A stretch of 64,000 bases of DNA, from the NCBI GenBank assembly GCA_014529385.2, contig CM043968.1, positions 133,184,018 to 133,248,017 of the forward strand, in the 5' to 3' direction. Numbering within the stretch: position 1 is the stretch's first letter; the number at the start of each line of letters is the position of its first letter. Made by a program: the position numbers and the translations under genes. The notes under the pieces are model-generated. The model was not told the DNA's origin and ran no database searches. It saw only the letters and a program-made list of their open reading frames with translations. This DNA is from Adiantum capillus-veneris. Its lineage: Eukaryota; Streptophyta; Polypodiopsida; Polypodiales; Pteridaceae. Positions 1 to 11,010 of this stretch are shown in pieces.

Positions 1-340
1 TATACCAAAGGCACTTTTTTCCCACTGGGTTTTTTTTTCCCTTTGGTCATCCAAGTATTAGACCCTAATTTAGAACCTCATCATTCTACTTCCCTTGTAC
101 ATATTTTTCATAAATAAACAACAACCTCATCATGATGCTATTACAATGGACAAATGCAATATCATCTCTCAAAATCGACTACTCGGACCAATGAAGATGT
201 TGCAGCAAATTGAACCTCATCAACAAATCCAACGACAAAATGAAGATCAGCCCATCAACAACCAATGAAGACCTTCAACAACCTCCATGGACACCTTTCA
301 ATAGTGCCCAGGGACGGGCACTAAAATAGGAAGGGGGGAA
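1..340 (+). mobile_element. 3' internal tail of a truncated LTR retrotransposon
   Basis: This non-coding stretch leads into a polypurine tract and an LTR, so it is the 3' end of an internal region whose body lies outside the window. A stretch at 4-50 (CCAAAGGCA, T-run, CCC, GGG, T-run, CCCTTTGG) is repeated at 60831-60877 inside element B at the same relative place upstream of a similar purine tract. No protein domain is visible. The assignment to a gypsy element rests on the adjoining LTR, which resembles that of element A. Confidence 0.7.
323..340 (+). promoter_or_regulatory. Polypurine tract
   Basis: AAAATAGGAAGGGGGGAA lies directly against the TG that opens the LTR at 341. It is the expected plus-strand primer site for reverse transcription. 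Element B has nearly the same tract at 62200-62217, and element A has a related one at 18226-18241 (minus). Confidence 0.8.
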
Positions 341-1322
341 TGTTAACTGAGTCAATGTCAGTTAATAGAAGCTGCTAAAGACTGAAGACGTACGGATACA
401 CATCGAAGATCAAAGTGAAGAAGCAGTAAAGATTGGAGTTACACATTTTCCACATTTTCCCAAAATGGTCATGTATTGTAAATTCCCGATTTATTTCAAG
501 CCATTGTAATATTTTAATGTGTTACGGGCTCCATGGGAGTTCCAAGTTGTAAAGAACAGGTCAGTCTCAGTGTACCTAGGTTGGAGATACAATAAGTGTG
601 GAGTCTCAAAGGTCTTGGGCGCCGGACATTACACATTTTAGACCTTGGCTAAGGTATAAAAGCCAACTTTGTAAAGATTTCATTAAGTTTTTGTATAAGA
701 AATACACAGCGAGAGCTAATGGCGCTCACTTCTCTCCTTCTCGCGCTTCCTACTCCCTCTCCGGTTGTCACATTGCGAATGTGTTTGTTGCATTGCAACC
801 GCAGGTAAGAGCTCTACGCATTGACATAAGCCATTCACAGTATTTCGTAGCTTTTGGCATCCGTGACCCGCGGCCTAATTTCATCATAATTAGGAATTTA
901 CACTTTTAAATCGAAAACTAAGCATTTAGATGCATTCTGAGTCGAAAACGACTAGGTAAAAAATCCACTCTTGTTAATAATCACGATTTTGGAACTTGAC
1001 CTAAAGTGGGGTTTGAGGCCATAGGCATGTGTGCTTAGATCTTGTAAACTTGCCCTAGAAGTTTCATTACGTTTGGATGTCATTTGATGCTGTAACGGAT
1101 GTGATTTACTTGCCGACGAGCGATTGGCTTTTGGTGATTTCAGTCACTTGAGTGTAGCTTGAGTTAGATGCGAGTTGTTAGTTGTTTTTCAAGAGATTGA
1201 CAACCTCTTGTAGCCTCTATGCACTAGTCGAGTCAGCTTCGTCCCATGGTTTAATAAATTAATCGTGGTTCTCGCTAATACTGCAATAAGATAGGATGGT
1301 GAGGTTAGACATGCGTCCCACA
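341..1322 (+). repeat. 3' LTR of a gypsy element, A-like family
   Basis: The LTR opens TGTTAACTGA after the purine tract and closes GCGTCCCACA. From about 640 to the end it matches the element A LTRs (41661-42581 and 17280-18225, which lie on the other strand): TATA box, start region, the pentad around GTTAATAATC at 973, and the last 120 bp. The first 300 bp (U3) are quite different from A. It is therefore a relative of A with a replaced or diverged U3. The partner LTR is outside the window. Confidence 0.85.
655..661 (+). promoter_or_regulatory. LTR TATA box
   Basis: TATAAAA sits in the context GGCTAAGGTATAAAAGCC, about 310 bp into the LTR. The same context occurs in both element A LTRs (42355-42361 and 17996-18002, minus), so it is the conserved core promoter of this family. 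Confidence 0.75.
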
Positions 1323-1459
1323 CACACTCTTGAAAAAATTCGTTCAACTTTCACTGCACGAACAAGTGCGTGGCGATAGTCATCTCGCTTTACAGGGCAC
1401 TGACGTCATCGCTCCTAGGGTTCCTAGAGAGCATCTCTAGCCGCCTCGATTCAATGAGC

Positions 1460-1870
1460 ACCATGCGGCCACTGATCATAATGGGAGATATTGACGCACA
1501 TACAAAACCCTTTCCACCCTCATTCGCCAGCATGGACTCCACCAACTAATACACCATCCAACCACAATACACAGCTTTACACTAGACCATATATGGATTA
1601 GCATTGATCTGTCACAAACCATGTCTGGCACCAACTACAATTACTGGTCCGACCACTCAGCTTTACACTAGACCACATATGGATTAGCATTGATCTGTCA
1701 CAAACCATGTCTGGCACCAACTACAATTACTGGTCCGACCACTCAGCTACATACCTCCTCATCGCAAAAGGCTAACCTTCCCTTGTCTTCTACAGGCCAT
1801 CGCAAGTTCTCACCTTGTTTTAAACCACAAATCATTTTAAACTTAAGAACAGGGCTTGCCAAAAGCATTT
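1460..1870 (+). pseudogene. Endonuclease-like fragment, possibly LINE
   Basis: Translation of one plus frame gives IIMGDIDAHT near 1475-1505 and, after frame breaks, LDHIWIS and YWSDHSAT near 1585-1655. GDxNA and SDH are motifs of apurinic-type (APE) endonucleases in non-LTR retrotransposons; the Asn of GDxNA is Asp here. No RT follows directly, and an 86-bp tandem duplication disrupts the piece. It may belong to the LINE downstream or to another one. The match is by motif only. Confidence 0.4.
1572..1743. repeat. 86-bp tandem duplication
   Basis: 1572-1657 is repeated at 1658-1743 with one visible difference (ATATATGG against ACATATGG). It duplicates the part of the endonuclease-like fragment carrying the SDH motif, so it arose after that fragment was in place. 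Confidence 0.9.
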
Positions 1871-2149
1871 TTCCTAACCAAAGAAATTAAGGACACACTT
1901 GAAAGTTTGCTGATTATTATGTCAAAATATTAAATTTATTGATTTTTACATTGAAACTTATAAATATTTTGAAACTTATAAATATTTACAAGTGTTTGTA
2001 AAGGCCATCTCATAATCTAGCTAGCATTTTGCAAATCTAACTAGTTAAAAATGCACTAAACCCCGGGTTTTTTCAAACACTGCTTAAGAAGTAAACTAAA
2101 TTCCACAACTTTACATTAAGAACTAAATGAAAGTTTTCTTTTAAACAGT

Positions 2150-2153
<4 letters not shown>

Positions 2154-2239
<86 letters not shown>
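2154..2239. repeat. (CT)n microsatellite
   Basis: An uninterrupted run of about 43 CT units. A shorter CT run lies at 2455-2470. Confidence 0.95.
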
Positions 2240-2242
<3 letters not shown>

Positions 2243-2564
2243 GTTAGAAAAAACCAAGGTATAGTGTATTTTAACCGGCTAAAATCATAAAATCCCGGTT
2301 ACATTTTGAGCTTGCCTTGAAGAAAACGGGCAAATTTACACAAGTTTTAGTGTAAATCCCGACAAAAGCTTCAAATTTTGACCTAAAAACGGATAGAATT
2401 TCAAGTTTTCCCTTATTTCTTCAGTTAGGAAAAATGTATTTTTCTAGCCCTGCTCTCCCTCTCTCTCTCTAATGGAGATCATTATGAGCTTTTACCTTTT
2501 TAAAATAGATTTTTAACTCTCATGACCCCTCAATAGGCACCTTTTTGACTTTTGAAGGCCCCTG
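2240..2564. other. Intergenic, nothing recognised
   Basis: AT-rich sequence without a coding frame, terminal repeat or RNA feature that can be supported. Confidence 0.5.
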
Positions 2565-2945
2565 TGAATACTTCACCTTGTTTGAACTAGGTGTGAACTA
2601 AGAGTGAACTCGGGAGGTATGTGCACCACACCAAACCTAGTGTGAATTTGGTGTGAGCTTGATGTGAACTTGTGAGGGTATACACACCACTCCAAATTTG
2701 GTGTGAACTAGGTGTAAACTTATCTATGATGACGTGATGTATAAACTTAACACACACGCATATTTCAACAAGCGGGCAATAGCTTAGCGGTTAGAGTCGA
2801 TTCCAAGGGAGAGAGAGGGAACGCGTTCAAGCCCCGGATCCGAAAACATGGGAATATTTTGCATTCCCTAGGCAATTCAACGATCACGATCAATTGGCGA
2901 TCGTGATCTATTGATCCCACTTCCAAAAGGAGGTGTCAATTAGTG
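2565..2945 (+). repeat. Partial foldback/SINE-like repeat with tRNA-like boxes
   Basis: 2565-2725 carries repeated GTGTGAACT-type words. It is followed by TAGCTTAGCGG (2780-2790, pol III A-box-like) and CGTTCAAGCCC (2824-2834, B-box-like), then a terminal block ATTGATCCCAC...GGAGGTGTCAATTAGTGACG. The whole arrangement is the reverse complement of much of 57288-57700. The second terminal inverted repeat seen at 57288-57787 is not found on the left, so this copy is truncated. Confidence 0.6.
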
Positions 2946-2949
2946 ACGA

Positions 2950-5900
2950 GGGGTGATGCCTTCCCTTTTTGCTAATGAAAAAGAGAGGTTAGATTTAAGA
3001 AAACACAGCTTCTGGTTACTGGGAGACACCTGTTCAAAGACCCTCTCTTCAGAAGCATCACCAAGAAAGCATTGGGAAAGCTCAAGAAAGATGTGGGGAT
3101 GAATAAACCTAGTGCTTGGAATATATTTGTTTGAAGTGTACAAAAAGCTATCAAAACTTCGGGTCCTCGGGTTAAAAAATCCAATGAGGCACAGATCAAA
3201 CATCTCACAGAGGAGGTAGTGCAATTAGCCACGCTGCCGGGCTGGCTACCAAGGATGAGCACAAGCGATGGCTTGAATCTAAACTCTCACTTGGCCAACA
3301 AAACAGCTGGAGGAAATCAAGAAGGTGAGATTGCTCTCTAGGGAAACTTTCCTTCAACCAGATCCTTCTAGCCAAGCACATTTTTTTAGGGCTCTGAAAG
3401 TGAGGAAGAGTCGAGGCCGCGTGCAAGTGCTCGATGATGAGAAATGGAATACAATTCAAAACCAAGATGAGATGGCTAGACTTGTGCTCAATTATCTCAG
3501 CCAGATTATTGGCCATCCGAAGACCCAATCTCAGAAAGTGGAAGAAGCCCGAGCGTCTTTACTTGGGAGTGTGGAAAAGAAGCTTCCTCAGGAGGAAGCC
3601 AACCGCATGGAAATGGCCTTCTCTGAGAAGGAATGCTCAGCGGCACTAAAAGCTCTTGGCAATGAAAAGTCCCCCGGTTGGGATGGACTAATGACTGAAT
3701 TATTCAGGGAATTGTGGGATGATCTAAAGGGTCCAGTCACACCGATGGCCAATCAAGCGGTTTCCAAAGAGTCATTGGATGCAAGTGTTAACAGAGGGCT
3801 TATCAAGCCTATCTCCAAACAAATCTACTGCTCTCAACTTAAACATTGGCGTCCCATTACGATGATGTCAGTAGCATACAAAATATTTGCCAAGGCGATA
3901 GCTCTTAGACTTGCCCCCCTCCTGAGTTGGATCATCTCTCCCCATCAACACGGGTTCATTAAAGGGAGATCTATATATGACAATATCTTGGCAGCAATGG
4001 TAGGAATAGAGTATGCATCCTTCTCCAAGCAAGAGTGCATCTTGCTGCAGCTGGACCTCAATAAATCCTATGATAGAATAGAATGGTCCTAAATAGAAGA
4101 AGTCATGGGAGCTCTGGGCTTTGGGCCTCGCCTTTGTCGCCTCATACGCACACTAGGCATTGGCAGCCATTGAGAGCTCCTGTTTAATGACAGAATTGTG
4201 GGATCTTTTGAGATTAAAAGGTCTATTAAGCAAGGATGTCCCCTGGCCCCCTTGCTTTTTGCCATCGGCTCGCAGCCTCTCATTACGATGCTTGAAGCTA
4301 GTGCTGTGCAGGGAGAGATTCAAGGTCTGGCATTACTAGGGCAACGATCAGCTACTGGCCAAAATGTTCGCAGATGATTCGCTCTTATTCTTGAAGGCGT
4401 GCGCTCAAGTTGTCAGGAGAGCTCTGGATTGTGCAAACATTTGCCGTGGCATCAGGATCCAAGTGCAATATAGAGAAGTCAAGACTTATCTCCCTGTCAG
4501 AGAACGACTCTTTTGACCTTGCAGTCTGGATAGGAGAGATGATCTCAAAGGGAGTGTATTTAGACACCTGGGAGCCCCTGTAGGGCTGGACGTAACCCAC
4601 AGGCAAAGATTTCAATGGGTCCTTGAAAAAATAAGCTAAAAAATGAGAAGATGGGAGTTTGTTCTCCTCCCCTTCCAAAGCCGGATTAAAGTGATTTATG
4701 CTTTTATGATCCCGTTTATTGCTTTCCTCAATCCCGTGCTCAAGATGGCTAAGTGTAACTGGAAAGAATTCTTAAAACCAGTGAAAAGGTTTCTTTGGAA
4801 GAACGACACAAAAACCTCTCGGCCATGGCAGTGGGCTAGATGGGAGGTAGTTGCTCGCCCGGTAGACCAAGGAGGGCTTGGCATTCTTAACCCAATATCC
4901 CATGCTGAGGCCCTTTGTGCCAAATTTATGGTCTCATTGGCTAAACATGACCAAGCTTGGGTTATCATGACCAAGGAAATGCTTGATGCAGTAAAACTAG
5001 GATCGAAAGGGGAAAAGTGGAAGGGGGTTGTGATGCATGAAAAACTTCTCACCCCGAAGTGGTCTTATATTAGATCTGGTGGACTTTGAGGGGAACTAAT
5101 GAGGAAGTGCAAAAGAGCAGCTGAGGTTTTGGAATGGGGGGAAGCAACCAGATACTTTAAGAACTCCATTTTGCACTGGTCCCCTTGGCTCTCTAAAATA
5201 TAAGGGCCGTCGCAAAGCCCCTATTGGATAGAAATGGCCAGGAATGTGAATAATAAGGGGCTCGTTCGACTAGAGCAATTCTGGGATGGCAACATGAAGT
5301 GTTGAAAAACTGTTGACTCTTCAGCCATCCAATTTCAATTAAATGGCTTTGAGATCTTGCTAGTCTATAGGGTGATGAAAGATCTTGATAAGGTGGTGAT
5401 GCCAATTTGTGAATCCAACTTTGAATGGGACGCTTGGAGATGGCCCGGGAGTAGCCTCTTTTGGAAACCACATTCTAAAGGCATTTACCATGCATTAATG
5501 CACGAGGCTAATTGGTGTAGGCCCCTCAACAAATTATGGAAGGGGCACTGGACGGGAAAACGGTGGGAGGTAGTCATGGAGAACATCTGGAAGCCAAGTT
5601 GGCCTTAGTATATGAAGATATTTATGTCGAAAGTGATGTGGGGTGCTCTGCGACAGGCGTAAAGATACAAGAAAGAGGAATCGAGTCCGATCGTTGCTCG
5701 AGGTGCAGAATATCTAGTGAAGACCTAGCCCACCTTTTCATGGGATGCCAAGCAATCAGTGGCATGGTTGGGAAAACATGCAAGTGGATTCAAAGGACAT
5801 GGCAAATTAAGTTCTTCAAGACTGATCTGTTCTTTGGTAGTAATATGTCACCGTCCTTGCCTTTCTTTGCTAGAATTATCACATAGCTTCAGTTTGCAAG

Positions 5901-6080
5901 ATCGACATTTTCGAGTGCCTACCTTAATGCACGGCTAGGATTTGCTACCTCTACCTACACTATCTTCACTACTAAATGCTAGCATGCGTAACAACAACGG
6001 CTTAATGTGAAGCCACCTAAGAGATAAGCTCAAGCTTTGCGTGCGCAAGCAATGCACGGGAGGGAAGGTGGAACGGAGGG
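2950..6080 (+). mobile_element. Degenerate L1-type LINE
   Basis: The span holds a reverse transcriptase of the plant L1 type, its thumb/C-terminal region and a zinc-binding zf-RVT segment, all on the plus strand but with stops and shifts. No target-site duplication or poly(A) tail could be fixed, so both ends are approximate. No endonuclease is visible within the span; the piece at 1460-1870 is a possible detached 5' part. 5887-6080 is non-coding and is included as a likely 3' tail. Confidence 0.75.
3325..5886 (+). pseudogene. LINE ORF2: reverse transcriptase and zf-RVT
   Basis: This encoded the reverse transcriptase that copies LINE RNA at a nicked target. An open stretch at 3325-4092 (255 codons) has NEKSPGWDGL, LKHWRPITMMSVAYKIFAKAIA, HQHGFIKGRSIYDNI and LQLDLNKSYDRIEW, the fingers and palm of plant L1 RT. 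A stop at 4090 is followed in frame by QGCPLAPLLF. After a frameshift the catalytic FADD is at 4367-4378. 4643-5089 (148 codons) continues as the thumb region, with WKNDTKTSRPWQWARW and GGLGILNP. 5536-5886 ends with CSRCRISSEDLAHLFMGC, the zf-RVT zinc motif. At least two frame breaks and several stops make it a pseudogene. Confidence 0.85.
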
Positions 6081-6619
6081 TGATTACTGATTAGAGGCCC
6101 AAGAAACTAGAGAACAATCTCTATTTTGTGAAAGTAATGAAAGGGTTGCACTATAGTACATGTAAAGTGAGACAGATTCCTAGTATAGTACTATTCCCAT
6201 TGCACCAAGATTATCGGCTTGCAAGGAGGTACCAATATTCCTAGTGTGTATGTGAATGTTCACCAGTCGTCGCAGGTTTAGTTTAGTGGAACAGGGATAC
6301 TCTACCATCGAGAGAGAAGTACAGGGAATGATATTTAGTGCAACTAAAGTCAGACACTATCTTCTGGAAAAATTGTTCCACTTTTATGTAGATCATTAGG
6401 CACAACTATTTTTAGTGGCACGTTGTGTATGAGTTCCTTCAGCTGTGGATGTTTCCAGAAGACTGGTCTTAGAACCAAAAGAAGGCACCCATTATCCAAA
6501 GTCTGAAGTTCACCATTATTGTAGGAGCACTGTATAAATTGGGAATTGATGGTGTACTTTGAATATGTGCCAAGGAAAGGGTGTATGTAGGTAATTATTG
6601 AAGTGCATAACGGGGATGC
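6081..6619. other. Unassigned stretch between LINE and element E
   Basis: No supported coding frame. The right part probably belongs to gypsy element E, because translated integrase sequence begins just after it, but no motif proves this. The 147-codon opening on the minus strand at 6350-6793 overlaps the integrase remnant and has no recognisable domain. Confidence 0.4.
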
Positions 6620-6639
6620 TGGAGGATACTTTTCAACAG

Positions 6640-6912
6640 GTATTACATGTAAGAAGGTCCTCTTGGAAGGATTATGATGGTGAACCATGATGGTGACTGA
6701 TGAGGGCTGATGTGAGAGCCTTTTGCAAAACATGTGATATTTGTTACAGAATGGAAAGGCCAACTGCAGCTGATATGACACCACTGAATCCAATAAGTCC
6801 GCTTGGAATTTTCATGAAATGGGGTGTGGATCTTATGGGGCCATTTAAGAGAGTCCATTTAGTTAGACCTCTAAGAGAAGGCTACTGTGTACACCACGGC
6901 ACTAGCGAGTGA
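6640..6912 (+). pseudogene. Gypsy integrase remnant (element E)
   Basis: The integrase inserted the element's cDNA into the genome. Visible are CKTCDICYRMERPTAADMTP, the CxxC half of the HHCC zinc-binding domain, and FMKWGVDLMGPFKR, the opening of the catalytic core with its first Asp. Upstream words (NGDAGGYFSTG, likely the HH half) are in another frame. The rest of the core, with the second Asp and Glu, is missing. The WGVDLMGP spelling is typical of Tat/Athila-type elements, but the fragment is too short to place firmly. Confidence 0.75.
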
Positions 6913-7015
6913 GGCATTGACAAAATATATAGAGAATCAAAAGAATAAGATGATGAGTAGGAGGATGAGGACACAACTTGCTTGTACATGTTTTCTACCA
7001 GGTGCTTATCAAATT

Positions 7016-7060
7016 TGTTACCATATACATGTGGTAGTGATGAGTGTGAACACATAGGAC
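7016..7060 (+). repeat. 45-bp piece of a copia H/F-type LTR
   Basis: TGTTACCATATACATGTGGT and the next 25 bp match the opening of the copia H LTR in its own direction (from 40171, minus) and of the copia F LTR (42750). The match stops abruptly after CACATAGGAC. It is either a truncated insertion or a filler at a rearrangement. Confidence 0.65.
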
Positions 7061-7503
7061 TTGACCATTGTGGATCTCAAGTCTGTGGGGATACAAACAG
7101 AGCTGTTATTGGGCACCAAACCAACCTACCAGTGTATCAAAGATAGCCGGCTATCGATCAAAGAGATTCTCATCCAGATGCAAAGTGCCAGGGAAGTTTT
7201 GGATCTACGGGGAAAAGCTTTATTGGAAGACAATGCTACTAGCAACAAAGGACCCAAGACCTGAATGACTCTTAGTGATGAGTAGGAGAAGAACCTAAAA
7301 AGATTATTTCATCTGGTTCAAATTTTCAAGAAGATGATGCAACATGAGAATCGGATGATCATGAATTTTCTAGAGTTTGTACTTGATTCTCCAGTGCTTC
7401 TATATGCCATTCCAGCCAAAGAAGCTGAGTTACCTTGCTTCTTTCCAGCACTCTACCAACTTCACATTGAGCCCAAAGATCAACAACGATATGTTCAGAT
7501 AGT

Positions 7504-7508
7504 AGATG
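7504..7508. repeat. Target-site duplication AGATG of element C
   Basis: AGATG occurs here and at 13975-13979, directly outside the two LTRs of element C. A perfect 5-bp duplication shows that C inserted as one unit. Confidence 0.9.
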
Positions 7509-8405
7509 TGTAAAATTTAATGGCCTAGTAACTTGTGTGTAGTGGAAAATAGCATAAACATAGTGAGCATTTCATTAGAATAGATTCCTAATGAGCATAG
7601 CAAGAGTGCTTGGATGGAGAGAGCAACAAAAAGCATAACACCTAGTTAGATAGGGTTTAAGTGGTCAAATGAAGAGTCTTGTGACATGTGTCTCCCTTTC
7701 CCCTTTTGTGAGAGCTTTAGGTAATTAAATAAATCAATTAATCTCTCATTGGACCCCTTACTCTTCTGGCCAATAGTAATCAAGCAAGCCATTGGGCTGC
7801 TGAATGCTCATTGCACCCCTTGGGAGACTGTCCAATAGTCTTCTAGAGAGTTTAATTCTTATTGGTTCTTTTATCAAGTGTTTTAAAATGAATTGACCTA
7901 GATATACTCTAGCATAATTCTCATTGGTCCACCTCTATGGCCATCCAATAGGCTTTGAATGCACCTTGGGGGCAACTGGGCTAGGGAACTGACATGTGTC
8001 CCCTATTCCCTTTGTGTAAGAGGAGCTTGCTAGAGTGTGTGCGTTTTTCTCTCTCATCCCCTACTAAAAGGGCTCACCCCCTCCCATCTAGGAAATTTCA
8101 AAGACTTTTAGGTCTTCACAAAGGCATTCGATTTCCCTAAGGTTTGAATATTGGACTTTACATTGAATTTTGGAACCTTAGCATTTTGGAAGTCTTAATG
8201 GGCTGAACCTTAGAGTCTCTGAAGCCCATTGTTGCACATTGCTCTTTTGCAGATGGCCCCCCTTTGGATCCCTATTTCCCCTCTTTTGGATCCCTACTGT
8301 GGCCGGTCTACCAGCTTAACCAATATTCTAGCTTTTTCTCCCTTGGTACTTCCCCATATTAAATGATCAGTTTAACATGAGAATTAGATATTAGTTATTA
8401 TGACA
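7509..8405 (-). repeat. 3' LTR of element C
   Basis: The 897-bp LTR matches 13022-13974 throughout, with small indels. Read on the minus strand it opens TGTCATAATAAC and closes in CA. The LTR pair differs by many scattered substitutions, so the insertion is not recent. Confidence 0.9.
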
Positions 8406-8834
8406 TTAATTTTCTCTTGAAATCATAGTCGTCCTCGACTATGGGGTAGAGAAGATAAAGCCTATTCATTAGTCCTTGTTCTAGCGGGTAGAGGATCCCT
8501 ATCTTACCCTATGACATTGTTCCAGAATGGACGACTAATCCATTTGGTGCTTGAGAGCCTAAGCTACTGCAAGCATGTCTGCACATTAGTCCTATCAATC
8601 TTCCATAGTAGAGTGACAAGCTCTACTTGGTGTTTGGGAGATGTTGTCTCCGCAAACTTGATTCTAAGCATGCATACTACTTAACATTTGTGCACAATAA
8701 AGATAAAGAGAGTCTTACAAGACAAAAACTTTGTTCATTTTAAACATTTGTACATTTGCTTACCCTAGGGAAGCATTGTAAGCATTGACAAGGTTTATGT
8801 TATCCTTTAATTGTATGCCTTGCATCCATCTAGC
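8406..8834. other. 3' non-coding part of element C
   Basis: Sequence between the chromodomain remnant and the 3' LTR. It matches 47955-48330 of element D at the equivalent place (TCATTAGTCC, TAGAGTGACAAG). No open frame is supported; it is probably the 3' untranslated region. Confidence 0.55.
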
Positions 8835-8925
8835 ATCTTCAAAAGGATAGTTCTTAAACTTAATAAGATACCATCAGATAATCTTACCACCTCTTAATAC
8901 CTTGTCTTCATGTCAGAGAATGGAC
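8835..8925 (-). pseudogene. Chromodomain remnant (element C)
   Basis: Translation of the minus strand gives HEDKVLRGGKII, a stop, then WYLIKFKNYPFEDARWM. This is the chromodomain at the integrase C-terminus of plant chromoviruses, where it is thought to steer insertion to particular chromatin. The aromatic Y, W and the YPFEDARW block are clear. One stop codon breaks the domain. 8926-9180 upstream still shows weak integrase-tail homology (HVSLLKPYKGE-like words) in broken frames. Confidence 0.75.
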
Positions 8926-9182
8926 TCGGGTTGCAACGCCTCTTCTTGGTCCTCGATCTCCGGTGGGTCTTCAATAGTTGGTTCTTGATGTGGCTCTCCT
9001 TTGTAAGGTTTTAATAGGCTCACATGAAAAGCATTGCGTATGAGCCAATGAGTGGGCTACTTGAGTTGATAGGCCATCTCATTGATTGGTCTAAGAATCT
9101 GGAAGGGACCATAGTACCTTTTTGCTAACTTAGCATAGTACTTTTGGTGTCCCGTAGGATTCTTGCCCGTCGTGTGCCTTAG

Positions 9183-10394
9183 TCAAGCCTTGGGAAATTT
9201 AAGTAAGACCCAATCATTTTCTTTAAAGGCTTGGACTCTTCTGTGCTTATCAGCAACAGCCTTTTGCCTTTGTTGTGAGATAGAGATAGCATCCTTATTT
9301 TTTTTGGGAAGATTCTTGTAGGTCTCGGTTATACTCCTCTGCAGCGAAGATCTTCCCGTGTACCTTAAGTAGCAGGGGACTTTTAGATCTTCCCTCAATT
9401 ACCTCGAAAGGTGCTTTTTCCGTGGAAGTATGTACAATGTTATTGTAGGCATACTCCACTAAGGGTAAGTACTTCTCCCATTGGAACCTTTGATCTGCTT
9501 CCGTTTTTAGGCTTTTAGTAGATCAAGGATTGCTAGGTTAGCTATTTCACTTTGGCCATCCGTTTGCGGGTGATAGGCCGAAGAGACATTTAGCCTTGTC
9601 CCTAAATTCTCAAAGAGACCCTTTCAAAAATTACAGGTCATTCTAGGATCTCTATCCACCGATACTATGGACATCGGCAAGCCATGGTACTTGAAGATTT
9701 GAAATATGAAGAGGGTTGCCATTTGATGGGATTTGATAGTCTTTTTGACATGTATAAAATGAGCTTGTTTGCTGAACCTGTTTACTATTGTCCATATTCC
9801 CGCATTCCCATGGATAGACTAATGCAATCCAAAGATAAAATCCATGGATATGCTCTCCCATGGTGAATTAAGGATTGGCAAAGGTTGAAGCAATCTAGGT
9901 TTCTTCCCTCTATCAAACTTCATCTTTTGGCATACCACTTTAGAAACATACTCTTGTATGTTTGCTTTCATGGTAGGCCAATAGAAATATGTTTCAATCC
10001 CTTTTAGGGTAGATTGAATCCCTCTATGATCCGCATAAGGAGGAGCATGGGATTCATACATTACTTTCTCACGTAGCTTATCAAATAGGTCTTCTACCCG
10101 AGGAACGGAAAACCTATTCTTGATAGTGATCCTATTTAGTGCTCTATAGTCGACACACATACGATATGTGCCATCTTTCTTTTGCACTAATAACATAGGT
10201 GAGCAAAATGGAGATGAGCTAGGCCTAACCATGCCCTTCTCAACTAACTCATGCACTTGCCACATAATCTCCTCTTTTTGAGCTTGAGAAACTCTATAAG
10301 GAGGTTTATCAGGTTCTTGGAAGAAGTTCAATTGCATGGTCATCATTGCCTCGTTTAGGAGGTAGTTCACAAGGGATGTCGTCAATAAAAACAT
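9183..10394 (-). pseudogene. RT start fused to integrase (element C)
   Basis: 10394-9819 is one open stretch of 191 codons. It begins as gypsy RT (KPPYRVSQAQKEEI, SSSPFCSPMLLVQKKDGTYRMCVDYRALNRITIKNRF, VEDLFDKL) and passes without a break into the integrase zinc-binding domain (HAPPYADHRGIQSTLKG, YWPTMKANIQEYV, VCQKMK) and core opening (PWESISMDFI). The palm with YxDD, the connection and RNase H are absent: an in-frame internal deletion near 10075. Further integrase words (SSAYHPQTDGQSEIANL near 9560) and the C-terminal part (9398-9183, DKHRRVQAFKENDWVLLKF) are in other frames. The protein would lack polymerase and RNase H activity. Confidence 0.85.
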
Positions 10395-11010
10395 CTTGAA
10401 ATCCCTTGAGAAAATTGGATAACTCTAATTCCTTGTGATTGTTTATATTTTCTTTTGCTAAAGCATTAGGTTCATTTTGAGAATCTTTAACATAAATCAT
10501 GTACACGGAAATAGAGCTCTTTATTGATTTATTTAAAGCTTGTGTATGTACAATGGGTATGGTGTTACCCAACTCCTTAGCATCTATGTACATATCTTTT
10601 TCCTTGAACCTAAAGTAGAGTTTCCTTTCAAGAAATTTAACATTGGCAGCCATGCGATCAAACCATGGTGCCCCTATGATTACATCCTCATGCTTGAGAG
10701 GAGAGATAAAGAAGTCCTCTTTGTTCACATAGCTTTGGACATGGAGCCTCAATTTCCCAATTAAGGGAGTGGCTGAAGCTTCTTGTCCCTTGAAAGCACC
10801 ATTGGCAGGTAGGACATCTCCCATGTCATAGGCTTGGATGCCTCAATTTCCCAATTAAGGGAGTGGCTGAAGCTTCTTGTCCCTTGAAAGCACCATGGCA
10901 GGTAGGACATCTCCCATGTCATAGGCTTGGATGCCTAGCTTGGTGGCCAACTCTGTGGATATGAAATTGTGAGTAGAACCAGGGTCAAAGAGAATAAAAG
11001 CATCATGTTC
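10395..11010 (-). pseudogene. Aspartic protease region (element C)
   Basis: Retropepsin that would process the polyprotein. On the minus strand HDAFILFDPGSTHNFIS (about 11005-10955) carries the active site as DPGS, where DSG/DTG is usual; element D has the same DPGS, so it is a family feature. KLGIQAYDMGD follows. 10824-10309 continues with FFISPLKHEDVIIGAPWFDRM, the second retropepsin signature (IIGxxW). A 94-bp tandem duplication at 10746-10932 breaks the frame between the two halves. The segment ends near the acidic linker into RT (DDIPCELPPKRG). Confidence 0.75.
10746..10932. repeat. 94-bp tandem duplication in protease
   Basis: 10746-10839 is repeated at 10840-10932 with one base missing in the second copy (ACCATTGG against ACCATGG). 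It duplicates protease codons and shifts the frame. Confidence 0.9.

Larger units (their letters stand above)
6620..7508 (+). mobile_element. Gypsy element E, left part
   Basis: Old plus-strand gypsy element interrupted at 7508 by chromovirus C and resuming at 13975. Joining the flanks across C and one copy of AGATG continues a reading frame (PCFFPALYQLHIEPKD before, WYEDASMEWLARNQ after), so the interrupted sequence was coding. An integrase remnant occupies the start. The 5' end of E is not visible. Confidence 0.6.

Noticed and set aside
2772-2850. A true tRNA gene
   Set aside because: Only A- and B-box-like words are present; no cloverleaf stems or anticodon arm can be drawn, and the sequence recurs as part of a longer repeat.
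6350-6793. 147-codon minus-strand opening as a gene
   Set aside because: No domain, and it lies opposite the plus-strand integrase remnant of element E.
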